Assembly (NCBI GenBank): GCA_013368375.1
Contig: JAACJP010000011.1
Coordinates: forward strand, 1 to 64,000
Direction of reading: 5' to 3'
Source: Tricholomella constricta
Lineage: Eukaryota; Basidiomycota; Agaricomycetes; Agaricales; Lyophyllaceae
Length of the DNA: 64,000 bases
A program made the translations under genes and the position numbers. Below, piece after piece: positions 41,817-52,610 of this stretch. Each line of letters begins with the position of its first letter. Position 1 is the first letter of the stretch. Under the pieces are notes generated by a model that searched no databases, was not told the DNA's origin, and saw nothing but the letters and a program-made list of their open reading frames with translations.

Positions 41817-44800
41817 AAAGTCACAGTAGAAGATGATGATGATCCTGATAACGAGGGTAGGCCGATAAACAGCCTACCAAAGGATCACCCAGCACTTCTA
41901 TTATCCGATGAAGAGTTTCAAGAAACTCTTAAGGAGGGGGATAAGCCACCTCCGAAGAAGAGAAAACCCCAACGACAACAGCAGAAGGCACAAAACGAGC
42001 CTTCGAACGAACGAGCACGGACTCACGAGCCATGCGAAGAACGCCAGCGCGATAATGAAGCGCGTAAGACGAGCGGGGCCGATAAGGATACGGAATCAGA
42101 GCCGTATACAAATGCGAGTAATCGATCATTTTGGGATAGACCAAATCCACATCCACAATATGAGTGGATGTTCGACCCACGGATGCCGCAAGAATGGAAC
42201 GCAGTAATAGCGTCAATGCGGGCTCACGAAGGAAGAAATGTAGGCACGCGAGGACAAGCGTACCGAAATCCACGGCCTGAGGAAGTATCGGAGCCAACGG
42301 AAATGAATTTTCCGGTGAATATACAACGGGCTAAACGGCACCCAATGGAGGCCTTACCGCGGAAGATTATCCACGACTTTGCCAGCAATGGCATGACAAA
42401 TTCGAAGATATGGCGGGTGGTACGAAACAACAGCTACCACCCTGGCGGGAAGTCAATCACGAGATTACTCTCGTCGATGATGAGAAACAGTACCAGTACC
42501 ACGCGCCGAGGTGCCCAATGTCCCTTCGCGAGGAATTCTACGCGAAGGTTAATCGGTATACGGATTCTAAATGGTGGGAGCCTCGTTCGGTGAAGCAAGC
42601 AGCGCCGCTGCTATGTATCCCGAAAAAAGACGGCTCCCTGAGAACACCCTTGGACGCACGGCAGCGTAACGACAATACGATCAAGGACGTTACGCCCTTG
42701 CCAGACCAAGAAATCATTCGCGAGGATGTTGCCAGAGGGAAGATACGATCAAAGATTGACTTAACGGATGCGTACGAACAAGTACGCATCCTCGAGAAGG
42801 ACGTACACAAGACCGCCTTTGCAATGATAGCGGGAACGTACGTTAGCAACATAATGCAGATCGGGGACTGTAACGCCCCCGCAACATTTCAACGATTAAT
42901 GATGTCAATTTTTCGGGACGTCATTGGAAAGTTTATGCCTGTATACTTGGATGACATATTCATATTTTCGAACTCCATCGAAGAACATGAAGATCATCTT
43001 CAAGTAGTGTTCGAACGATTACGTGAACAGTCCCTTTATTTGAAGTGGAAGAAATGCAAACTATATTCGGATCGCGTCGATTGCCTTGGTCATATAATCG
43101 ACGACCAAGGAATTCACCCCGACGCCGATAAATTGGCACGGATTCGCGATTGGAGGGTTCTACGGAATTACAACGATATACAGCGATTCGTTGGATTGGT
43201 TAATTATCTGGGTCAATTCCTCCCAGATATATCCGCGTACACTGGGCCACTAATGGCGATGACCGAGAATGGGTCGCTATTCTATTGGAGACCAATTCAT
43301 CAACGATGCTTTGAAATGATAAAGCATATATGTTGCACGACGCCAATTATTCGGCCTATTCAACCAAAGACAGACGAACCAATTTGGATTATATGTGACG
43401 CCTCCAAGTCAGGCGTCGGTGCGATGTATGGACAAGGACCTACATGGATCCAAGCCCAGCCGGCTGGATTCATGTCCAAAAAATTCACTAATGCACAGCA
43501 GAATTATGCTGTGCATGAACTCGAGACCTTAGCTATTCTCGAAGCGTTGCTTAAGTGGGAGGATAAACTTGTGGGCTATAAAATCCACATCATTACCGAC
43601 CATAAAGCCCTCGAATTCTTTAAGACCCAGGTGAATTTATCACCTAGGCAGCGTCGATGGATGGAATACATGTCGCGATTTAACTTCGACATAACCTATG
43701 TGAAAGGCGAACTGAACAAAGTCGCCGACTGTCTATCGCGATATTTCGAGAGCGATAACCATCACGATCGTTACGACGTCCACGACTTCGTAGCTGCCGA
43801 TGCTAGAATCGATCCTACTGGTGAAGATTTACCAGTACCACGATACCATGAAATCGTGGAAAAAGTAGTTGAAATTCGAGCGATGAAGGACGTAGAAATA
43901 CGTCGAAGCAAGCGTCTTCAAGAACGCCAGGAGGATCGAGATGTAGAAGCCCAGATAATGGAGGCTGCGGCACCAAGTATCGCATCCGGACCATCGTCAC
44001 ACCTTCAAAAAAGCCAGAGGCCAACCGAACGGGAACGTACGGTCGGAGATATGGTCCTCGGAAGGGACACAGTTGCCCCTCCCCCAGACAAAACGGACGA
44101 AAAGATCCGTAACGACGTTATCCTGGGATACCCAAAGGATAAACTATTTTCAGTGATTCTCACTAACCCAACGGACTTTCGTACGTTCACTACGAAAGAC
44201 AATCTGATTTGGACCACGAACGTTATAAATGATAGCGTTCTATGCATAGCGCGAGAACCCGAGATCATCACGTCAATTGTTGAGCAAGCCCATAAAACTA
44301 TGGGCCATTTCGGTGCCGAACGGACTACTGAATATATTCGACGATGGTATTGGTGGCCATCACTAGCCATGACTGTTCATACGTTTTGTAAAACGTGCGA
44401 GTATTGTCAACAGATCAAGACGTCAAATCAGAAACCGTTAGGGAAACTACATTCCCTGCCAGTACCCACTAAGCCTTGGGATTCTATCGGAATGGACTTT
44501 ATCGGTCCATTTCCAGAATCAAAGGGATATAACTACCTATGGGTAGTAATTTGTCGTATGACGAGTATGGTGCATATGATACCCATACATACGACGATGA
44601 CGGCAGCCCAATTATCATGGGTATACCTACGGGAAATCGTCAGGTTACATGGCCTGCCAAGCTCGATCGTAAGCGACCGAGACTCTAAGTTTACCTCGCG
44701 CTGGTGGCGCGAACTACATAAATTATTAGGAGCTAAGCTTCTAATGTCGACATCTTTCCATCCTCAGACGGATGGACAGACGGAGCGAGCCAATCGTAGT

Positions 44801-45577
44801 ATTGGCCAGATATTTCGCGCCGTTGTAAGGCATGACCAAAAGGATTGGGTAGATCGTATACCCATGGCCGAGTTCGCGATAAATGCGAGCGTATCGGCTA
44901 CCACCAAGTTCGCTCCATTTGAGTTGAATGGTGGATACATGCCATCCATGTTGAAAGAGATACGCTCAGACAGCGTAATACCAAAGGGAATTCGGGAATA
45001 CGCTGAACGCGCATTGCAGAACATAGCGGAGGCGCATGACGCTATAATCGAAACGCGCGTATTTCAAACGCGCGAGGCAAACAGGCGTCGATCCACTGGT
45101 CCGGAAATAAAGGGGGGTGACTTGGTATATTTATCGACCAAGAACTTGAACCTTCCCAAGGGACGCGCCCAGAAATTATGTCCGAAATTCGTCGGGCCCT
45201 ACAAAGTATTGAAGGCCATGCCAGACACGTCGAACTATACGCTGGAATTACCTACGGCGCTTATGGAGCGTCGAATACATCCAACATTTCACATATCGCT
45301 GTTGCACCCATACTACGCAACAAACGATGCAATGTTCCCTAATAGAACTCACCCGGAGCCCTATGATTTTGGGGCGCCGGACGATCACGAATGGTTTGTC
45401 GAAGAGATTTTGGGCCATAGATGGACCCGAAATAATAAAGTGGAATACCAAGTTAGGTGGAGTCTAGGTGACACCACCTGGGAATCGCACAACAATTGTA
45501 ACAAGTTAGCGGCATTGGACCGCTACTTGGCATTGCAAGGGGTGGGCAGCGCATCGAGGTTGCCGCGACGAACCTAG
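41814..45577 (+). pseudogene. Pol of chromovirus A (RT, RNase H, integrase, chromodomain), one frameshift
   Basis: The pol frame opens in phase after the Gag stop and reads WDRPNPHPQYEWMFDPRMP. Near 42300-42350 it loses about 45 codons found in B and shifts frame, and the second frame runs intact to TAG 45577. Domains: reverse transcriptase start (LPPWREVNHEI, KKDGSLRTPLDARQR), YLDD at 42943, RNase H (ICDASKSGVGAMYG), an integrase HHCC module at about 44290-44410, D (GMDFIGPF), D (IVSDRDSKF) and E (HPQTDGQTERAN), a GPY-like KFVGPYKVLK, and a chromodomain from about 45388 (EWFVEEILGHRW). Only the deletion near 42320 prevents an open Pol. Confidence 0.9.
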
Positions 45578-45702
45578 AATGTGGCGCGGTCATGTGATCA
45601 CGGTGATCAGAAAAATTACATAACCATCAAAAGTTATGACAGAAGGTTAAATATGTTTTGGCACTAGGACGCGCAACCAAATTTTCAACCAACAACCACA
45701 AC

Positions 45703-48675
45703 ATGTACCCAACCGCAGGAGCAAATTCAAGCAACGACGCGACTCGGGGCGGCGACAGCCGCACCGACTATCAAAATATGGCCTCGGGATCGAGTCCAAA
45801 AGGGGAGGAGGTGCAGGGACGCGCGGAAAGCGCGCCCCCGCCCCCAACCTATATGGGCGTGCAGCCCCAAACATTTCAATACCCATCGGTTGGCCACATG
45901 AGCCAACTGCCCCACCAGGAGCAACCGCCCCATCAGGGGCAACAACTATACCCTATGGTTGGCCACATGAGCCAACTGCCCCAGCAGGGGCAACAACCAC
46001 AGACGGGTGGGTTCTACCCACCGTCGATGGCATATCAACATATGCCATCAATGCAGAGCTTCATGGGGTACCCACCACCGACGTGGTACCCCCAAATGCC
46101 CGCCCCAATCGTACCGCAAAATACGCGGTACAACGAGTCAGAGAAAATGGAGGTGGACGACCAAAGTCGTCAAAAAACACCTACTCCACTGGCGCAAGTG
46201 GCGCGCAGCGAACCGGCGCGGCAATATGTCGCGCCATATGCAGACGAACAAAGAGGTTCGTTTGCGTCGAGTTCGCGGAGGCCGGCAGACGATCGCGCAG
46301 CGTCGTCTGCGTCAAGTTCGAGGAGACCATTCGCAGACGATGGTCTCCTTTCGTCTATCTTGGACCGATTGGAAGACGCGGGTATTCACCGCGAGTTTTG
46401 TGATTTCTTGGACGACGGGATGGCGCAGCTGGTTGTAACCCAGCTGCTTGATGTGTACGATGGAGTTCGCGCGGACTTGAGACGCGTGAAGGCGAGAGAG
46501 TCGGCCATGGCTGAGCAACTCAGCCTGGCAAAAAAGCGACCGGCAGTGGCGTCGCCAGATCGCGGGGAGGGACCATCGTCCCGACCCATGAAAAGACAGC
46601 AGACCGAGGTGCGGCGAGAAGAACGCACCTTATATGAACCCAGGCGTCAGGAACGACGCCCGGAACAAGAGTATCGGCGGTTCGACCGCCATCCCGACCA
46701 AGAAGTGTGGCGTGATGAGCGCCCACTTGATTATGGTCCTCAACGAGAGGAGCGTCGCGAGGACCGAGGGACGCGCGAAGTGCGTCCCTTACCGGCTCGA
46801 GAAGTCGAGCGAAGGGCGTCGACAGCGTCGACATCCGCGGTGCAGGCACCGCAACAGCAACAGATAGCGGGAGCATTACTCCCACTACCGACCCCGGGAG
46901 AAAGCCGGGTACGGAACCCGGAGAGAGGTTCCCAAAAGAAGGAACCTGTTGGCAAGTATACCTTGCCGGCACCATCGCCTGCACCACCCACTACGATGGT
47001 GCAGCCCCCATCGCCTCCGCCAAAGGGCAAAGGCAAACAAAAGGCGTCTGACCCGTACGCCGAATTTATGGACGAGTCGGACTACGGCGAGTCCTCCGAC
47101 GACGAGAAACCCGTCAGCAAGAAGAAGGCTGCCGGGCAAAAGCAGCATCGCGAGAATATGGCTCGCAAAGCTGAGAAGGAGGCGCCGGGACGGATCCCTG
47201 AAGAGCTTGGGGTGGTCTTTATCAACGGCCGCCACAAGCGGGACAACCGCTTCTGGGATATGGTGTCGCGGACGGTATATGTGTCGTCCGCCCAGAATCG
47301 TGCCTTTGCGCTAGGCACAGCAGCTCGCGTCTCAGAGAGCGAGCTAGGGACGGGACAAAACTCCCGTCCCTCAGATGGACGGCTGTATGCCGTCGCACCA
47401 CGTGGGTTCCCAATGAACCCCCGTGAAGTTGATCAGCTCTATGAGCTGATCAATAACCGACGCCATGGGGTGAGGGATGAAGAGCGGGCCGAGGCCTTTA
47501 TGCTCTTCAGAGAATTCCGTCGGATCACCCTATCGGTCGCGCCTCACTTGCGCGACCGAGCCATGGCTCGTGCAGCCATGGACGAATTCCGCAGCGTCTC
47601 ACGACCGTTCAGTGAACGGTCACCCATCTGGAATGCCCCGGTCATTAGACGGCCGGGTAAAGCATTCGAATATCGGCATGACAAGCCGACACGAGCAGCT
47701 GGTCTCCCCCAACCCGGCCCAGCTCATGCATTGGATGTCGAACATTGGTGTCGACATATGATTCACCATGGGCGTATTGGTTCTAAGAACCAATATGGAG
47801 GTATCGTAATGGACTACCGGTTCCGCGTTCATCGTCGCGGGACCTGGGGCTACTTACTGGCGAACATATTGTCGCCAGTAACTCATAGTATGCGGGCATG
47901 GTTTATGTGAATTTTCGCAACCATCACCGCACGGCCATACTTCTATGCAGAAGCGGTGGCGGCCCATAACGAGGCCAACCCTGATCGGCCGTTCACGCCG
48001 ATTACCGGACCCGAGGTTATTATCCCTCGGATCCAACCTACTGCTCCCGAAGGGCGGCTGACGGAACAAGGTGTCCTACAACACCTTATTAACTGTGGTA
48101 TTCCAATTAGTTGGATAAACCACAGCTATACTTATGGTCTACACTATTTAGACCATAACTACTCTACTGCAGGTCCTCATAAGGACCTGTTCCACAATGT
48201 TGACGACGATCGCGTTCGTCGACTCGATCAATTGGGCGTGCCACCTGCCATTCCGGAATGGGACGGGTGGTACCATCCCACCACCGACGACATCACGCGC
48301 ATTCAAACGTTAATGCGCTTGGAGTTTCAGAACGAGGGGCTGGACTGTTTATCCAGCGTGGAATGGATGTTTGTGGGTGAAGACCCACATTTCCGAGAAC
48401 TCCGTGTTCGGAGAGGGGAGTTTCCCCCTCCGGACCTGCACACTCCCGCTCCATCGGGATCGACGTCTACCAACGTCGAAATGGCAGACCCGGCGGCACT
48501 CACACCTGCCCCCGCGACACCCTCCACAGTCGTGGCAGCTCCAATAGGAGCTACCGAAACCCAAGTGGACCCCGTGTCGGCCCTCACAGGGCCTCTATCA
48601 CTGGCAGTGATTACCACTAGCCAGGGTCCGGTGGAATCCAACCCCACCGACCCCGACACAGTGATGGAGTCATAG
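45703..48675 (+). pseudogene. Third ORF of chromovirus A (copy A2), 990 codons with one nonsense codon
   Basis: It begins at ATG 45703, 125 bp after the pol stop, and reads to TAG 48673-48675 with a single TGA at 47908-47910 where copy A1 has CGA. Layout: a Gln/Pro/Met-rich N-terminus with HMSQLPHQEQPP-like repeats; a helical block (ILDRLEDAGIHREF, DFLDDGMAQLVVTQLLD); a long Arg/Glu-rich variable part; a conserved half (LGVVFINGRHKRDNRFW, VAPRGFPMNPREVDQL, HYLDHNYS, NVDDDRVRRL, PPAIPEWDGW); and a Pro/Thr-rich tail. The last five motifs have counterparts in element B in the same order. Function unknown; no membrane segment. The short intergenic gap contains upstream ATGs, so translation probably needs reinitiation, splicing or a separate transcript. 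Confidence 0.85.
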
Positions 48676-48780
48676 GTCGGGGAGACAACTTAATCCCCCC
48701 GTCAACGAACCGACCTCGACACGCAGGAGGTATCGTCGGGACGACCGCCATTGTAAGGTGTAGACCACCTTACTCCTGAG

Positions 48781-49406
48781 GCACTTCAGTCAACCCCCTG
48801 GAGACCCCTTATTAGGGTAGTCAGTCCCACTGTGAAAGACTACCCTAACTAGGCCCTAGACCATGGTTCGGGACCACCCCCCCTGGGAATCCCATAATTA
48901 GGCATGGTCCTCCCACATTGGTCTTTCCCAACCATGCCCAGGGAGTGCCAAGTATTGTAATCTTGTCCAACTGTAATGTGGGGCTGCCCAAGAAATATGG
49001 GCAAGCCCAGCATGTCACGTCACACTTATAGCCAAGACCATAGAATAAAACATGGTTCAATCAGGCACTTGGAAAGTTTTAATGAGCATCATGTCAGCTT
49101 TGTCAAGCGGGCATAGTCCAGAACAAACAAATGAAAATTTGATTAGATACAAAAAAAATGAAAGCAAGTAGAAGAATAAGGTGTCTTAATGCAATAATGA
49201 GGTTGACAAAAAAATATCCTGTCAGTTAGTAATATCTTTTGACCAGCATATATTTGGTATATTCAAAGCTTGCACTCCATTCTCTTCACCTTGGGCAGAG
49301 CAACATCTATCCAGTTAATTTGAAGTGTAGTTTACATGTTCACCGTGCATTTGGTATGATATTGTACTATTTGTATTTAATAATTCATAAAGGAGGGCCA
49401 AATTTA
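48781..49406. other. Unique AT-rich spacer, no gene seen
   Basis: It begins at the abrupt end of A2. Words such as GGGCAAGCCC and the phrase around 48860-49030 recall the GGGCAAGACC repeats at 55709-56040, across the DUF6589/RecQ element, so both flanks may once have been one repeat-rich stretch. No open frame with recognisable content is present. Confidence 0.5.
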
Positions 49407-49415
49407 TATAGCCAG

Positions 49416-49701
49416 CAGGCTCCTAAAACCAGCGCGCTCGTACCGCTCGATTTCGCATCTCAGAAATGCCACGCAATGTTTTATATGTAGAATATAATCT
49501 TATCTTATCCAGCCAAACATGACCAAAATTTAATCCAAACAAACAAAAGGAAGGCTCAAACTCGCGGTAGAGCGGCTGGCAAACTTGGGATTCGGGGATC
49601 CCGGCGTTCTCAAATAAACCCTAACGTAGGTGCTAGGAATGTCGTCGCTTCGCTGTTTTCCATTCACAAATAAACAAATCGACAATCAAACATGGACCCT
49701 T
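49416..49701 (+). repeat. Left TIR of the DUF6589/RecQ element
   Basis: 286 bp starting CAGGCTCCTAAAACC; the reverse complement of 55359-55644 with no mismatch found by eye. It contains a single CCCTAA and a CGGGGATCCCGG palindrome. The identity implies recent insertion or gene conversion. Confidence 0.92.
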
Positions 49702-49881
49702 TAATCAGACAAGATCAGACAAGTTGTCACGTCGTACCCGAAGCCCCTGCAAAGGACTGTTGGGAGCAACAATTCCTAAGAGACTGCGCCGCAAGCTGGT
49801 GATAGGTGATCATCCGAAACATATGTGCCCATATAAGAAAAGGTGTCCAGGACATGTAATTTGTAAGACTGCATCAGAAAA

Positions 49882-52605
49882 ATGGTACTCAACTCGCAAA
49901 CACTCGATTACCTCCTCTCGAAAATCTCGCAGGCCAACACTACAGTGCTGGAAGTCCTTGTCGGCCTTCTACATAGTGGCATATACAACCACAGTGATGT
50001 CATGCTCAGTATTTCATCCCGTGTTGATTTCTTGCTCGACAGCCTCCTACAGCACGAAGCAACCCACGAAAAAATATTAGCCTGGGCCCACAAGACCATG
50101 AAGAGTACTTACAGTGCACAGGTCCTTCGTCTAACGAAGAGGGAAGCTGGCCTTCACTACATCGCCCGCGGGATCACCGAGAAGAAGCTTCGTGAGTTCG
50201 AAATTGATGATGTCTCCTCGCGCATGTCGACGAATGCACCTCTCGTGTGGGACCTCCTCGACGACCTGCTCTCCGCGGATCCACACCTTCGGTACCGACG
50301 CGAGTGGGCTCGGAAGCAAACGGGCAAGCCTATGGACCAGCAGAGCCGTGTTGACGACCACGATGTCGATGCCGAAATGCACGACACCGACGAAGACGAG
50401 CTTGACGAAAATTATTGGCAATTCTTCGACCAGAGTGTCCCGATTATCGAGGAGGACGAGGACGAGCCGGATGATATGTTGGACCAAGTTAAACAACGGC
50501 ACCGTTCTATTCTGACCATCGTAAGTGCCGTGCGGCAGCGCAAAATGCAAAACTTACTATTCTTCCCCGTAGAAAAAAGTTGTGTGCTTGAGTATCATGC
50601 TCCAGAGTTCGAACAGGAGCTGCAACGCTCTACAGAGTGTAATCGGGGTGTTCTGCCAGTCCTGCAATGCCCCCGAGTCCGTGCGAGAGTTCCTCGCGCA
50701 TGCCGGCCTATCCGTGTCTACGACGACAATAAATCAAGCAGTCAGCAATCTCTCTAAGGAATCGGAAACCAACATACGCATGCTGGGACAGACCTTATTA
50801 GCATCCTACGCATATGACAACCTAGACATAGACCTCAAGCATTCAGTGCCGACCATCGAGAACTCCCAAGATACGCTGATTCATCTTACCTCCGGCACGA
50901 TGATGCCACTCTACGAAGTGGTACCTGGAGACCTCGATTGTTCCGAACAAATGTGGCAACGCTAGCAGCTAAACCGTGAAGTTCCGCGTAGCCAGGTGCC
51001 AAAGGTGACGCTCGAGCAGCTCGTGCAGCTGCACCCAGACAGATTAGACTCGAACGGGCTTCTTCGGAGCGACCGCTTCAATGCGTGGAAGTTTTGCTAT
51101 GACCTCGTGAACTTCGGGCCTGAATACTTCCGAAGATTCAAGGACAAATTGGGAGATCCAGAGATTGTGGATGCCATACCTTTGAAAAAGACAGTGCAGG
51201 TGCCAATGCGTGCGCTGGATGTGATGCAAAGCACCCCTGCACAGAATGCCGATGCGCTTGATGCATTGTTTAGGCAGGCCTCGGTCGGCGATCCATCAGA
51301 AAATCCTCGAGCTAAAGCGCTCAATAACTCAGTGGTCCTGGTCTTCGGAGACCTGTTAACAGGTGAACGGATTCGAAGTCTTCTGGAATCACGTTCGGAG
51401 GAGACAACACCTTGGCGACGCCTTCAGTTCGTCATTTACGTGATGGGCTTGTTCCATTTGAAGATGGCCTGCGCTGACGCAATTTGGCGAATTTTCATTC
51501 ACCCGGCGCAGGCACGCGTAGACCCAAATAGCCTGATTCAATACGTGGGTCAGATTCGTCCGAAGGAAACAGGGAAAATAACATCTAACCCTGGGTTTCG
51601 CCGGATGCATGAGGTCATTCAACATGTCGGGATCGTCTCGCGTCTCGGTTGCTGGGAGCTGCAGGTGAAGGCGATGGACGCGAAATTCGAGACACTAGAG
51701 GACTTTGCAGCTTCGAAACCAAATTGGGAAGAATTTTGGCGACATCGTTCATCCTAGCAAAGCAGAGGGTGGCCGGTCCGAATATTGCGAAGCTTCGTTC
51801 TGAGAAGCCGAGCATCCGCGACGAACACCACGAGAACACCATTCTGTTGCAGGAGTATTTCCTCTCCTACGAGGAAATCGTGCATGCCATGAATGCAGGA
51901 GACATAGGACGTGTTGAGGCCTCAATGATACCATGGATGTTTATATTTCAAGGCTGCGGGAAACATAAGTATGCCGCAGAGATAAAGCGCTACTTGGAAA
52001 ACGTACATTTCGTTTATCCGAAGCCTCTTAGGTAAGTGAAGCAGTTGTATCTGCGTAACGGAGGGTTAACGATGCTTCGTAGTAATGCAATCAGGAAAAA
52101 CATACTGTGTAATCCGACTGGCAAGAAAGGGGCTTTCCGAGCAATAGATTGGGTTGTCGAACATAACAATCTCTACATCAAGGTTAGTGGTCCTGTGCAT
52201 GACAAAGAAATAAATCTAACTAGTAATGGTCAGCGGATTTACGGGGGAAAATACTCAAACCATCAGAAGGCACGCATTCTCGCGGAATCACCGCTGATCG
52301 AAGTGTATAAGAACACTCGTCTGCAGTTCGAAAAGATGTTCTGTATGGATCATAAGACGACGCGCCATTCACCGCCAAAGATGAAGGTGACATTCAAGAA
52401 ACTCGCAGCATATATGCGGAAAAACGAAGCAAATATCTGTAAACCCGGCCGAAGAAGTCAGTACCAGATTCCGGATGTTATGGGAAATGGAATGCACATT
52501 ATGACTACAAAGAAATCGGAATCCGTCGATGCCGAGATGGAGGTGGAGACGGAGGATGAAAATTGGGAGCAGGAGGTCGTTGACGATGGTGGGTTGGATG
52601 TCTGA
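49882..52605 (+). pseudogene. DUF6589-like protein, likely transposition protein, damaged
   Basis: Exon 1 (49882-50520) and exon 2 (from 50573, after a 52-nt GTAAGT...TAG intron) encode a protein resembling the fungal DUF6589 family. Recognisable blocks are NFGPEYFRRFKDK, VMGLFHLKMACADAIWRIF, PGFRRMHEVIQHVGIVSRL, FILAKQRVAGPNIAK, HHENTILLQEYFLSYEE, FQGCGKHKYAAEIKRYL and FRAIDWVVEHNNLY. The frame is broken by TAG at 50963-50965, by a likely 1-bp deletion near 51735-51745 and by TAA at 52033-52035. The last segment has an acidic tail and ends at 52605. The start is uncertain: the open frame before 49882 is not convincing. DUF6589 has no established activity; its place inside TIRs suggests the transposase role, which is inference. 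Confidence 0.75.
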
Positions 52606-52610
52606 TGAGA

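Larger units (their letters stand above)
38398..48780 (+). mobile_element. Chromovirus copy A2, 10.4 kb, lacking its 3' end
   Basis: 5' LTR (38398-38618), Gag-protease, Pol with chromodomain, third ORF, and the first ~105 bp of the 3' UTR. Identity to A1 ends at about 48780 (TTACTCCTGAGG). The following 650 bp including the polypurine tract and the 3' LTR are missing and unrelated sequence begins. Damage: a deletion with frameshift in early pol near 42300-42350 and a nonsense codon in the third ORF at 47908. It was inserted into gag of element C. Confidence 0.93.

Noticed and set aside
49416..49701. Telomeric repeat in the TIR
   Set aside because: Only one CCCTAA occurs; no tandem telomere units are present.
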